A DNA stretch of 64,000 bases. It comes from Strongylocentrotus droebachiensis (Eukaryota; Echinodermata; Echinoidea; Camarodonta; Strongylocentrotidae). Position 1 is the stretch's first letter. Every line of letters begins with the position of its first letter. The notes beneath the pieces were generated by a model that was not told where the DNA came from, made no database searches, and saw only the letters and a list, made by a program, of their open reading frames with translations. Shown here piece by piece: positions 37,418-49,700 of this stretch. The position numbers were made by a program, and so were the translations under genes. Location of the stretch: positions 415,461 to 479,460 of the forward strand of contig JAVYIG010000692.1 of the NCBI GenBank assembly GCA_035222895.1, given 5' to 3'.

Positions 37418-37574
37418 GTTGTCGGCGTCGTAAATCACAGAAACACACAATCTAAGACCCAATCGTCAGTTTATGCGTATTAATCCAAGCAAGTAATCTC
37501 CACCGAGCGTTTTCGAATTACGCCAGTCGAAACGAGTGAGACTCCGAACGCTGACGGGCTTTGCACGGAATCAC
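37418..37574 (-). other. 5' UTR portion of the receptor's first coding exon
   Basis: These 157 bases lie between the probable splice acceptor at 37574/37575 and the ATG. The frame is closed by a TGA at 37466-37468, which supports the downstream ATG as the start. The stretch is CpG-rich compared with the surrounding 36 kb. That the exon begins at the acceptor rather than at a transcription start is inferred from the acceptor's quality only. Confidence 0.5.
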
Positions 37575-37600
37575 CTGTAAGCAGAACAAACAGAAATATT
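37575..37600 (-). other. Probable splice acceptor upstream of the receptor start codon
   Basis: The minus strand reads a pyrimidine-rich tract (ATTTCTGTTTGTTCTGC) followed by TTACAG and then GTG. This is a strong acceptor, 157 bases before the ATG. It implies an intron in the 5' UTR and a separate non-coding first exon at higher coordinates. Confidence 0.5.
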
Positions 37601-38520
37601 GTGAAAGTTATGACATGATTGTCTGGATGCTTCTGAGGTTTAACGAAGCGGCGGTTAAGTTTGCCCCGAAGCGAATCGTTAAAGTGGGAGTTGATACACG
37701 GAAGCCCAACCCGATGATGATCGGCCTGCTAGTTTGCGTTATTGATCAGAGGAGTTCCGATACATCCTTTTCCACGTATACTCCCAGTAAGCACGGGCAG
37801 GTATAAAAACACAAGCAAGGATGGAGAATCGACGTCTAAGGATGTGCGTCCCAGTTATCTAGTCGCTTCGAAAAATCATATGAGCTGAAAAATTGGCCGA
37901 GCACAGCTCGATCGATTAGAGCCCGGGCGAGGCCGGCGAGATTCATTCGAGTAATGCACCGTGCATTCCCAGACGGGACGGGTTGCTATGGCATGCTTAG
38001 AAAAACAAAATATGATCACAGAACTTTCTGGAGAAGTCGCACACAGAACACTTTAAAAAATCCTTTGAATGAGGTTTTCTCTCTCTATTTCTTTATACAG
38101 AAGCAGAAATGTTGATAGATCATTATAGCTAAATCCATTGGAGTCAGTCAGACGATCATGGCTCACCGGCAGCGCACGGGAGGGAGGAAATCGTTTGCGG
38201 TGAATCCTCACTCGACGTAATAATAAGCAGACGACGGCGGGATTTTCATTATTGAGCATAGCCTTGAAACATCTCACCATACACACGCACCACCACACGC
38301 ACTATCTATGCACGCACACACACTCCCGTGCGTACGGTGGATCTGAAAAGCTGCTTATACCAGGCGCGCGCTATTTCTGCCTGCAATGTATGTACGGCCA
38401 TGGCGTTCATGAATGGATTTGGTATGCACTATCTACGGCGGCTATGAAACTATCGACTGCCAACCAACCGCCACTAGCTTAAGAGAAACCATCTACGATA
38501 GGAAATTGGAGCGCCCTCTA
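37601..38520 (-). promoter_or_regulatory. CpG-richer region, candidate promoter and non-coding first exon of the receptor gene
   Basis: CpG dinucleotides are visibly denser here than in the flanking AT-rich DNA, for example around 37910-37985 and 38160-38220. On the minus strand there is a TATA-like GGTATAAGCAG at 38352-38362. Possible donors lie downstream of it: GTGAGA at 38272-38277 and GTGAGC at 38161-38166 after CCG. Any of these could define the non-coding first exon expected from the acceptor at 37575. A plus-strand TATA-like GGTATAAAAAC near 37800 is also present and may be chance. There is a short CA-rich stretch at about 38280-38330. The exact start site cannot be read from sequence. 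Confidence 0.3.
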
Positions 38521-40179
38521 GCCGTCCCGTCTGAATCAGTCAATGGTTAACAATCTTGAATGAAGATTTTACAACATCAAAAAGGTTAACATTAAATACT
38601 TAACTTATTCTGCCAATAGATACCTTGCAAGCTATTCAAGTAGGACACAATTAAATTAGAATACTTTATTCTAATGTTAGATATGGATTTCATGCTCGCG
38701 ATATCAACTAACGAAAATTAAATAACACTTTTAGCACTAACTCTCTCCATTTATGATGGATAATTCAACTGCTTAGGTTTTGAATTTAAGCATAAAGGTG
38801 TTTTTTTGTCAGATAATCCCGAGAATTATACTGCACGAACACTAACGCAATAGAGATTTAAAATTACACGTTCGAAAGTAATAATAGAACGTTCTGCGAA
38901 GCAGGTTAATAGAAAAGGTGACTGGAGAATAACATTCTTTAATGTTACCCTCAAACTATAATGTTATCTACGATTATAAATATTTTATTTACCGTAGTAT
39001 GACTACAATGTTCGTGATTCATGATACGTTGAACTAAAAAAAAAAAATTCACTCATTCATTTGTCCTTTGAATGTCCTTCTTTCAGATTTTAAAACATGT
39101 AGACAGAACGTGGGTCGAAATACTAATTAAAACTAGTACAATTTACATGATTAAAACGATTGAGGAGAAAATTGACTTATCACGTGACTGCCACTCTGAT
39201 TTGTTTCCTTGATTGTATTTTAATCATTATGAGTCTTTAAGCTTATAGCATATTTAAACAAGAAGTGAGAATGTTAAGATCAATACCCATTCCATTTCGA
39301 ACAGGCTTTAATACTTGTCTCCTGTTCAAAGGAGGGAGTAACTGTAATGGGGGCTATGCCCCCACGCCACGCCATCTAAGGGCGGGAAAATAGAGATTGA
39401 AGCAGAGAAAAAGCAAAATGTAGAGGGAAATGGAAGTGAAATTAAGATACTTTTCACTCATCATCTAATAAGTGCCTTGTAAAATATCATTCCATCCATC
39501 GTCTAATAAGACCGATAGCCCCCCCCCCCTCCCCCTGAATGGCTTAGACCACACTACGCCATTGCCAAGTCATGCTGGTGAGTGATGAATTAATAATTAT
39601 AGTTATAAGAATATTTTTACTTTGGGGGACCGTTAGCTAGACAAGTCCAAAAACAACAAGAACATAAAAAAGAAATAAAGCCATGAATCTTATTCTCCAT
39701 GATATTCCCAAGTCATGTTTTAATATACAATTCTCTAATCATAAATATTTGATAATAACAACGGCCAGAAAAAAAATGTATCGATATTCACAGTTTCTAT
39801 TATTTCATACAATCTCTCATCATTCAAGTAGTTTCATATCCATCTGACATGAAATGCTTACTTTTTTATAGTTTTTTTCTTTTGCTCTTTACCCGAAATT
39901 TATCATTCAGAACTAAACAATGGTAAAAGTCATCCAATTTGCCGAGGATGCCAGACCAGTTCATCCTTCGAGTTTAAAAATCGGCCCGAAGAGGTGAGAG
40001 GGATCAAATAGCAGAATATAAACTTAATAACAGGGGGGGATTCAAAATAATATTTAATAGGTGACGTTACCGACACATCTTAGCGACGTCTTAATGATAA
40101 CCATCAAGCTAAAACCGGAGTCCAGGTAACTGGATCCAAAGTTAATCAAAGAATGTAAAATAGGAACAATATTCCTCTC
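38521..40179. other. Gene-less AT-rich stretch upstream of the receptor gene
   Basis: Contains CCCCC-flanked sequence at about 39345-39545 (GGGGGCTATGCCCCC palindrome at 39349-39363, C run at 39520-39529, then CTACGCCATTG), which may be remnants of a hAT-type element. No exon is seen. Confidence 0.35.
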
Positions 40180-40574
40180 TTAAAGAGAAGGTTGAGTTCT
40201 GGGAAGAGGTGAAAAATAATTTGTGAGCGTTACTCATTCTTATTATGCAAGTGTGGAAGAACATCAGATAAGACATGTTCCCGGAAAGGCATGGCTCTTC
40301 AAATACCTTCATATTCTAAATATGCATGTAACATCGTAAAAATCGGGGGGCCGGCTTTTTACGCCACGTGTTCGTGTAGTCCCATATACATCTTTCTGTG
40401 TACAGTGTTTGTAACTTTACCAAGATTTGGCCAAATTTCTTATCATTTTGATGATTCCAGAACCTTGCAATACACACAAATACTTATATGTTAGATGATC
40501 AACCTTTTCTGGTCGGTTCCACACCGTTTCCTTCACAATGCAATCGCATGACCAGAACTCAACTTCATCTTTAA
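40180..40574 (+). mobile_element. TTAA-flanked MITE, 395 bp, best-preserved copy of its family
   Basis: TTAA is at 40180-40183 and 40571-40574. The inward termini are AGAGAAGGTTGAGTTCTG on the left and, reverse-complemented, AGATGAAGTTGAGTTCTG on the right, which form an inverted repeat of about 18 bp with a few differences. A full-length reverse copy is at 35.4 kb, a shortened copy at 9.8 kb, and a shared internal block at 51.8 kb. TTAA duplication points to piggyBac-type mobilisation, though the terminal sequence is not one I can name. There is no transposase. Confidence 0.75.
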
Positions 40575-43500
40575 CATCAGCAAGAAGGGAGTTCGAGTAC
40601 GATGAGTTGAGTCATAACTCTGAGACGGGTTTCTTTTATCCCAAGTATGTGCACAACATACACACATGTTATCCCATTTAGATTCTTAATCATTAGTCCC
40701 GTTATAAAACACGTTGCGTCATTTGGCATACTTTGACGCAGAACGTAATTACCAGAGGCGTCATGGAACAGATAGATGGAATATTTCCTCTCCCTTCGAG
40801 TTATCCGTGTCAAAACACATACCGAAATACGGTAGGAAGGGAGGGAGAGGGTAAATGATACCCACATTTGGGTGAATTGTTCAGTCTCTCAATACGATGC
40901 ACCCGTGCACTTCTATTTTTTATGTGATCTAGAAGTAGTAGTATAATTCGAGAGCTGAAACTCAAATGACGTTAAAACAGTGAAAATTCGAATATTAACT
41001 TGATTATGCATGTCGATATTTTCTAGCCTTAACAAGTAAGCCTCTTATACATGTATAAGTTGAAGAAGGAAACTAGAATAAACAAAATCAAATTAAATAC
41101 CGTGAACACAATTATAATAGCGTTTTGTTGACGTGGGATTGTGTCAGCGACTGGCGTCTTCTTAGAAACGCCAAGTGGGAGTTTAATCGTACAGAAATGC
41201 AATAAATAATTGAACAGTTTAACATAACAATGAAATAAGGGAGCACTCGCTGTTTGCAGCCAGTAGGAACGTAGGTAATTACGAGATAATGGAAATGACA
41301 CATCCTGTGCAACAGGCGTAATCATAGGGGAGATTGCAACGAAAAGAAGGAAACACACTACATAATGTCAACGACAACGCCTTTCAGACAACAGTTTTTA
41401 GACAGACCAAGGCGTTGTACAGAAACGCAAGCGCCCTAATATATAATATCCACCCCCACAATTTCCGGAGACGCCTCTACCTCAGGGGTGAAGCCCGATA
41501 GAAAAGTGGAACGGTGTTTGGTAGGAATTATCCCTCGCTATGTCTTGGGATCAAACATTTAATCCTCTCAGCTCTGGGGATGAGTTAACTGGATCAGCGA
41601 GACAGCGGGAGGAGAAGCCGGAGAAAAACACGTTTCGTAATTCCCGCCGTTTCATGTGGGCTCAAATTACTTCAGTCCCTCGTTGTTTCGAACAGACGTG
41701 TCTCTCCTGTCCATCAGTTTATCTACTCTTCTTCCCCTTCTTTCTTGTAAAGGGGAGAAGAAGGGTAAGTTACTCTTGCCAGATATAGGAGTGCCAACAG
41801 AAGAAAATGTTTGTTCGCATGTACATACAAAATGGTTTATGTAGGCGGTGGCGTTACCAGATAATAATAACGTGGGATTCTTCCCTGAAAGAAGATGGAA
41901 CTACATGTATCTAGATAGCTAATATAAGCAAGTTAGGGAAACATACTGGAAATCTCACTCATTAGAAACGCATGTTATATTTGCTCAAAGGGAATCGCAT
42001 ATCGACTGTTTTGGCACCATGTTTGGCACCAGAAGTGCTTCGGCTCCTATTCGAGTTTACACCATTCTTGCTCTGAACGTACATGTACCATGCATTTTTC
42101 TATTCCGGAATAATACAGCCACTTCACTTCTGCTATCTTTCTTTATTTTATTATTCAGCGAATATATACAATTTACCAGATTTATTTGACAGATTCTGAA
42201 CATAACTTTTGTTTGATTCTGCGATAATTAACATCGTGACGTTAGCTCAAGATAAAAACTACAAATAATATTCCCGACAAATATCTTAGGAAAGAGAGGA
42301 GAAAAGCTGTGGGCGATTTTATTTGATGGATTTGATTCATTGCCTTCTTTTCATGTTCAATCGATTATTCAATAGTACCTCATTAAATTCATGGAGACTC
42401 TTTCCATAGGTAAAGATATGTATCATCTATCTATTCAATGATTCCTTTAGCTATAATTGCAATAATTACCTCGTACAGAAAGAAAGAGAGAAAGAGAGAG
42501 AGAGAGAGAGAGGACAGAAATAGAAATAGAGGGAAAACAAGACAGAGAAATGGACGAATGGAGAGAGAGAGAGAAAGAAAGAAAGAAAGAAAGGAAGTGT
42601 GAGGTTAACCAAAGGCTGACAGTTCAGTAAAAAAAAAAAACGAATGAAAACATTGTACTTTAATACAAATGTTCTGGTTTGGTATCCGACTAGTTTGTAT
42701 GATCTTTTACTTCTTCCTAGAGATAATTATGATTCAATGAATGTCTTAATTATATTGCCCAATATTATCTAAAGGAATGAAGTCTATAGGAAAAAGTTGT
42801 TTCTAATAACCAGAACCCACAAGTGATCCCATTTAATACAAACGTACGGAATCCACACAAAAATGACCTCTTTCAATATTTCGAAATTAGTCATAGTCCT
42901 ATCCTGGCTAATATGTATGGATTCAATTTAAAATTGAACAATCGATTGATCACGTTTTTTAGAATTCCAAATAGGTTACGTTATTGTTCTACAGATTACC
43001 GGAATGCACTTTTCATAGTATTGAATGAAAAAAACAAAATTGTCAATCACCAGGAAAATCAGTCAAATAATTGGTAGGTTTTACGAACCTCACAATATCA
43101 AAAGTAGCAGACTGAGCGGTGTGTGGGAAACTTTGCAGTTATGCCATGGACAGTTAAACTCATCATTCGTTTATATTTCTACCGCACTCATTAGCTAAGG
43201 GGTAAAGGTGATTTTTAAGAGAGCAAACAGTGTACTAAACTTTTAAGATTAAAGACGCTCGACCCTCTGTACTTTCCCGTTGTTCAGGAATGTAATTGAG
43301 GTTTAAAAAACAACAAAAAACAAAACAAACAAAAACACACAACAAACACAATCAAAATGCTGCTTATGAACATCTGATATGAATATGTGCCAGACAGCTT
43401 TAAGATTTAATGTATAAAGATAAAATATTTCTGTTCTTTTTAAACTCCAAACTGAACCCCATCGTAAATTGTTTTGTTATTTAATCAAGGATCATACAAA

Positions 43501-44895
43501 TACTACTGCAACTAATAATAATAGGTATATCTGCAGAACTACACAGTTGCTTTAAGAGCTAGAAATGTTATCTTTACCAAATAGGAGAGTACAATATGGG
43601 GAATATAGGTTTGGATAATACATAGGGACTAAAACCAACAATTTATACGTCAAGGTAAAATGTGATACTTTGTTACTTAACAATTGTTTGTTTAATACTC
43701 AGATGGATATGGCTCTTCGTCATTGGAGTGTATCCTATTAGTATATTGCCTTAAACCACCCATCTCCCTGCTTAAACCGAGGCAATAAGGCTCTGGGAAT
43801 TTCCACATACTGAACTCTATCTTAAATCATGCCACTAGTTTTACGTTTGTACTGAGTTGTATTATGTTCTTCCGAAATATTAATTATTTTCTTTGTGCTA
43901 CTAATTCCACTTTCGCTAGCAAAAAGAGGACGGTCGTTCGGGAAATATTGATACTCTTTCACGTATCATATTCCCTTTGCTCTGAAGCTACACAAATAAT
44001 CGCTGAATGTTCTCCCTTAAACTCTCCTAATTGGACCGCTGCTTTTACATAACACCGTGATCGCCATGTTTTAAGCGATGAGAGCAACAGGGAATTCATA
44101 ATTCCATAGAGGTGATATGATAACCCTCAACCAATTAGCCTGGTAATATTTGTCACTCAATACCTGACGTCTCAAAAACCATGTATAGTTTCATAGATGC
44201 CTGGGAGAATTGTGAAAATCATTTTTTACCGAGAAAGAAAACGGCAAGATGTAAGCGTCAACAAGGACTATAAACGAGGGTAGCGTAATTGCACCCGAAG
44301 GCATAACCCAGTTTTTGTTAAAACAAATACGAAGGTTGAGGATATTGTGTATGATCGTCTGGGGGTTCTATCTCTGGAAGTAAGTTTTCTGGAACATTGA
44401 CCGCACAAATTACTGCATCGCTCACACCTATAGTGTTGGTACATGTAGGTGTATTAGAAATCGCATTATAAGTTCGCGCATCGTCACAGTTGTGGCGTCT
44501 TTCACGTGCCTGTCCACAGACCTTGGGAAGGACAATATGGATTAAAAAATATATTGTTATAAGTGCGTCAGCATTAAAGCAGTTCTTAAAAATTAATTTT
44601 CTGATCTGGGAATATACCCACGTGAACCCCCCCCCCCCCCCCCATGGCAATTTAAACGGGACGATAAAGAGAAAGCAATCCCCGTCAGAAATGATTCATA
44701 ATAAGTATTACAACCGTGGCAACATTATTGACGATGTGAAAACACAATGTTCAAACTGTGTAAATAACAAAGTGGAGTACTTTGCTTGACAAAAAGATTA
44801 TTACAGAAAGGTAAGCCCCACAGTTTGAAAATTAAACACATTCCTTTAAATATGTGAATAAGGTATCACGTGTTGTCCACTGCAATAAACATAGA
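40575..44895. other. Gene-less stretch with one weak exon candidate
   Basis: The frame 41540-41764 (plus, 75 codons) ends exactly at a GTAAGT donor, but the peptide is unrecognised. The GA tract is at 42.5 kb and a C run of about 17 at 44627-44643. Nothing else can be supported. Confidence 0.35.
42478..42598 (+). repeat. GA microsatellite and GAAA tetranucleotide
   Basis: (GA)n at 42490-42512, then mixed purines, (GA)n again and (GAAA)n at about 42570-42595. Confidence 0.9.
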
Positions 44896-45016
44896 GGTCT
44901 GAATTCACATCTAATATTCGACCTCTGACTGTGTCGCGCTAATTTTAAACCATATGTTATGTAAATGAAGATTTAAACCATGGGTTAAACTTAAACCCCG
45001 TTTGTGAATTCAGGCC
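44896..45016. mobile_element. Short inverted-repeat element, about 121 bp
   Basis: GGTCTGAATTCACA at 44896-44909 is mirrored by TGTGAATTCAGGCC at 45003-45016 (13 of 14 match). Inside are TTTAAACCAT and GGTTTAAAC-type near-palindromes. No clear target duplication is visible. It could be a small MITE or a palindromic remnant. Confidence 0.4.
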
Positions 45017-46624
45017 AAACTGTGCGAAAATTCTAGATATTTCTGTTTTCTTAGACGTTAGAAGCCTATAAGTAAGCGGCAGTGGGAACGCGGCCAAATC
45101 GTGTTAAACTGTTTATGAAGGAGAAATACAAACACAGCGCGTAATTCGGTTGATGAACGTTAACAAGGAAGCCCTCTATGTACATGTCATTCTCAACATT
45201 TTGTCGATCAACTGTCAAATTGGAGGAACTGTTTCTGTCAGAATCGTGACAATGCTGTTATTACATTAAAACAATTGGTCAGAAACGTGACAAGACAAAT
45301 TGATCGTAATTACAAACGCAGGAGTCGGTTGGAACCACTTCCACTAAATCTATAAGTTAATTTTTAATTCTTAAGGGAAAAGTTAATCACAAGTAGAGGA
45401 TGAACAGTTCTATGAAATATAAGTTGCACAGTATAGTTGTGTTATGTCACCTTTTTAACATAAAGAATTATCGCTTGCAGGTTCCTTTTGTCGAACATCA
45501 CGGGCATTTTGAGCACCACAAATTCGTGACAATATGAGATACTGCCGAGAATACTCTTTTTAATGAAAATTCAATTGTAATACACATCTGCATACCAGGA
45601 TTATCAATTAACTTACATGCTTTTTCACGGAGGTTGGCATAGCTAGGTTTTTTAAAGTCATGATGATTTGCAAGATTTGCTTTACCATCCAAAAGGATGT
45701 TTCATGACTATTTATGGGGGGAAAATTGAAAACGTCTAACATTACTTTGACAAAATTTAAATGGTAATAATTTTGCGCAATACATTTGAGTACAGAATTC
45801 CTAATCCGTAGAGATGGAGATTGGAATTAAGTAATGAAGACAGAGCACGGTCAGATGAGACATTACATATTAAGCACGTACTTAATTCAGAAGTAAAAAA
45901 CCCACCCCTCCCCCATCCCCGAGATGCTCACATCTCATCATTTCCTATATATGCCACATACGAGTAGAGTCCGCACGCATGCGACATTTCAGGAAATAGA
46001 TACAACATGAACCAGCCGTGGAACGTGTGAAAAATGTGTCAAAAATGATTGCTGGAAGTGTTACCCCTTTTGTCACAAAAAAATCATAATAAATCCTCGA
46101 TTTTGTTGGAGGGGAATGCGTGTGAAATCGACGACGACGTAGCAAGGCCTAGCGTGCATATTCACACGTTTCGTACACAGCTGATACGACGTTCATGATT
46201 TTTGTATCGATTGCTGTCCCTGTCACAACCGTGATTAGATTTACGTCCCGCGAAAATTTTAGCAGGGAAATGAAGATGCAACATCGTCTGTCGGACAGGT
46301 GGATTGGATGGGAGCAACTTTCAGAAAAGTTATCTTTTGTCTTATAGCCAAGAACCAGTTTTCCTCTCATTGAATAAAGGTATTATCAATTCTGAAGTCG
46401 TAAACTGATGTTGAGAGACCATTATGCAAAAATAAATTTTCAAAGTCACAACAACTGGCGTCACATTCTCACATTCTGGGATAATTTCTTATCCGTTGTA
46501 TGATCTAATTCCAGGAGGACTCACCGTATTGGTAAGGTACGTTCAGTCCTAGTACTTAGTAGAAACTTGATCTAAAAACCAGAAGCCTGGGAAAAGCATT
46601 TTCTTCAATAGCAATCTAAATTCA
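45017..46624. other. Gene-less stretch
   Basis: AT-rich unique-looking DNA. I see no coding exon, RNA gene or repeat with a partner in the window. Confidence 0.4.
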
Positions 46625-46996
46625 GGCCGCGTTCATGCTTGATTTTGACGGCCAGAATCAGGCATCTGTTACGTGTTTAGTTTAAAACACGCTTGCGTTC
46701 ATGCTCACTTTTGTAGAATCACCGAAAAACGGCGATCACGAACGCCGATCGTAAACTCACAAAAAGATGCGTTTACAATTGTAAACGCGTTTAAATGGGT
46801 TCAACGCACTGACCTCTAGTGGGTCTACGTAGCATGCACAGTGAAGGTCACACAATGCCACACAAGGAAAATTGCCTGGATGAGCCAGAGAAGTAAGCAT
46901 GAACAGCTACACCGTGGAACTGCGATCACGATGAGCGTTTACGATGAGCGTTTCAGATCGCTCATTCTACCTTCAAAATCAAGCATGAACGCGCCC
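46625..46996. mobile_element. Inverted-repeat (foldback-like) element, 372 bp
   Basis: A 27-bp terminal inverted repeat with two mismatches includes GCGTTCATGCTTGATTTTGA at 46629-46648 and its reverse complement near the right end (46970-46996). Subterminal parts are also loosely complementary (GCGATCACGA motifs and GTTTACGA/CGTAAAC pairs), so much of the element could fold back. The target duplication is not clear, so I do not assign a superfamily. CpG content is higher than in the flanking DNA. Confidence 0.65.
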
Positions 46997-47370
46997 TTAG
47001 ACGTGGCAGTGACACGTTAACTTTGCGATGGATAATACGACATGTGGGAGGGTTTATGTAGAAACCCAAGCTGATAGCTACATCGGCCATCCTTGTCAGG
47101 ATATCGATGTATTATCTGTCATGAATCCGTTTTAATGTTCCCGCATCTTTTGTGAGGGCCTCTTTTGAAGTACATGCATGTTTGGATGAAACACCGCAAC
47201 CCTATCGTGTTTCAACGACACGGATCTCATACCAAAATCACAGAATGCCTTATCCATTCATCTTCATAAATCCCGCCAAAATACGTTCTGCGCGCCAAAA
47301 AGGGACTTACCATCCCATCCCTCTGTTAATGTTGGATGTTGCTCGTGAATAAGCCAGGCATCACTGCAGG

Positions 47371-47502
47371 ATGGCGGCGATGTCTTCCGATGGCTACTGG
47401 GAACACTTTATCGGTCTCCTGTCACCAAAGGCAGGTAGATTCGAGAAGTTCAGACAAACCACCGGCGAGAATTGTATTTTAGCGTTCGTTGAACTCGGAT
47501 GA
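47371..47502 (+). CDS. Possible short exon or small ORF, 43 codons, unrecognised
   Basis: The ATG at 47371 has a strong context (AGGATGG) and follows a CTGCAG that could act as an acceptor. The frame encodes 43 residues beginning MAAMSSDGYWEHFIGLLS and ends at TGA 47500-47502. An internal CAG|GTAGAT after about 21 codons could be a donor. Codon choice is richer in G and C at third positions than surrounding DNA, which first drew attention. I do not recognise the peptide, and 43 codons is easily reached by chance. It could instead be part of a conserved non-coding element. Confidence 0.15.
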   Translation: MAAMSSDGYWEHFIGLLSPKAGRFEKFRQTTGENCILAFVELG

Positions 47503-49632
47503 CATATTGCAGCGGAGTTCATGGGAGATTTCGATGCGTGTTGTTTACCTCCAGGAGATGATATTTGTCATATTGGATAAGGAGTGCGTCGAAAGGTTAT
47601 TATTCTTGAGCTAACTTTATTGGTATTGGCCTTCGACTATCTCAACAGCCGAGTACGAGTCTACACAATGATAGAATGGCGAGAGACATATACGTATCAC
47701 ATTGCATCTATTCATATCATAGACATCTAAAATTCATGAAAAAGTATCAGTTGTAACGGGGTCAATGCATCGACGTCCCCAAGGATACACAAACAGTTTA
47801 TATTTCTGGAGAAAATTGTGTTGAAATATATATTTCGTAAGATAAATCTAAACATTCTGAAACTTCATCACTACCATTCGTACGACCACAAACTAAAAAT
47901 GTTATATTCCTGCTTCACTCGTACATATCCAAAACGTATTGATCGACAAAATGATGTACCTGTTTTGTATCACCAACGTCCCGCCCTGTCCACTCTGACT
48001 ACTAACATGAATAAGTATTCAATTTCACCAATTCATGCTTTCCCGTCCACAAGCAGTTATCAATTGAGTGCACCGGCCATTCAATCATATCAAATGACGC
48101 TCCATTTTGCAAAACAGCCCGTCTTATCTTTCAATGGCATACTACCTGGTCAAAATGACCAGTTCACAAATAAGTTGGACATTCTGGACGGGCAAGTTCT
48201 CCAAGAGACTTTTTGTTAAAGGAAATCTCATCCTAAGAAATAAGTTTGCTTATTTTGGGACGTCTATTCTATTCTTGCCCGTTAATTTACAAGATTCCCC
48301 ACTAAAGTGTATGAGACAGGCATTACTCAAGATGGGCATCGCCATTTTGAATTCGTTTATCTGGTAAAATGAATGTATTTAAATTCATGGATGCTTCCTT
48401 CCCAGGTGTGTGTGTGGTGATGAAACATTTCATTCCCCTGCTATTATTCTTTGAACTACAATTATCAGAACACAAATTGCATAAATGTGTTTGATTTAGA
48501 AGTGACTTTGTTCAAGTACAGTTATAATATGATGTTATGTGTCAGATTAGTGCCCACACATGCCTAGTCGAGTAATTTTGACTAATATTTCAGGAAATTT
48601 TGCTCCATTTCCTTTCGCTTGCCTCCTGTAGAGGTACGCACTGTGTATTGCTCGTATTATCAGACGAGTTGTAGCGAAAAAATAACTATCATTACAAAAG
48701 CACATTTCCCTTTGAAAGTGGCCTGTTAGTTTGCAGCTAGGCAGGAATTTTTTTTCTGCGTATCTGCAAGGGAGATCATCTTAAGCACATGCCTGAAATT
48801 TGTTCTCCTTGCGGCATCGAAGATGTTACAAAGGGAATGCGTTAGATATGACTCCAGCTCTTAAAACTCCTTGGTTCGATAAACTTCTGATATATTTTAG
48901 GTTCATCATTCGCCAGAAATATCAGAGACCCTTGCATAAAATGTCAAAATTCCGAAGAAAAATAAATATGACAAGTATAATATATATAATATATAATAAA
49001 GTTAATATATCTTATAGGTGAACATTTGCTGAGTAAGTACAATACACACAACAAGCAAAAGAAAGCAGTACCTGAGTCATTTTAAAACTTGTAAACGGAA
49101 ACGAGAAAATAGTCCCCCCCCCCAAAGAAAGAAGAAAAAAATATTCAACCTCCCGTTCAAAATGTTCAAGCGACGTCTTTGCTTCCGAATCAATCCTTTT
49201 TACTTCAACCTCAATTATTTAACTATTAAACAGCCCTAACCATGGTGGTAGACTTCATCACGTTTCAAACTCGAAATAAACCCATTACAATAAATTAACA
49301 AAGGAGTCTTAATTGGATAGCCCACTTTAATTATTTCTTTTGTATTAGGTTATTCATGTAGGCCTTTATGCGTTGATAACTCATTCCTTAGCCCCATATG
49401 GAAGTTCAAGTTCGAGTTCAATTTAGATTAATCATCTTTTGCTGGTGTATTTAAAGAGAATCGGTTCTACATGACTTATAACATAGGCCATAACGAGGGT
49501 GTTTGATACACGTACATGTACCTTTAATTGATGGACATTGGATGTCAGATGATTACAAGCATGTCGAATAAAGTTACGTAAACTTACTGTAAAACAAATA
49601 ACAATACATTGAAAGAAGAATTAATAACCAAA
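47503..49632. other. Gene-less stretch
   Basis: A 133-codon frame at 47818-48219 (plus) opens with TTG rather than ATG, lacks recognisable domains, and is in AT-rich DNA, so it is not called as a gene. Nothing else is supported. Confidence 0.4.
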
Positions 49633-49700
49633 TATAATAATAATAATATTTCGCTCTTATATAGCACTTAATACATCTATGATTTCTCTAGGCGCTTTAC
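49633..49700 (+). repeat. AAT repeat plus dispersed TAGCACTTAATACAT repeat, second copy
   Basis: Partner of the copy at 30640-30746: AATAATAATAAT followed by TATATAGCACTTAATACATC, ATGATTTCTCTAGGCGCTTT and AC. An AAAT-rich stretch follows at about 49840-49925. Confidence 0.5.

Noticed and set aside
39345..39560. Possible element between GGGGGCTATGCCCCC and CTACGCCATTG
   Set aside because: Ends do not form a consistent inverted repeat and no target duplication is visible.
47818..48219. 133-codon plus-strand frame
   Set aside because: It opens with TTG, has no domain or composition like a protein, and lies in AT-rich DNA where frames of this size occur by chance.
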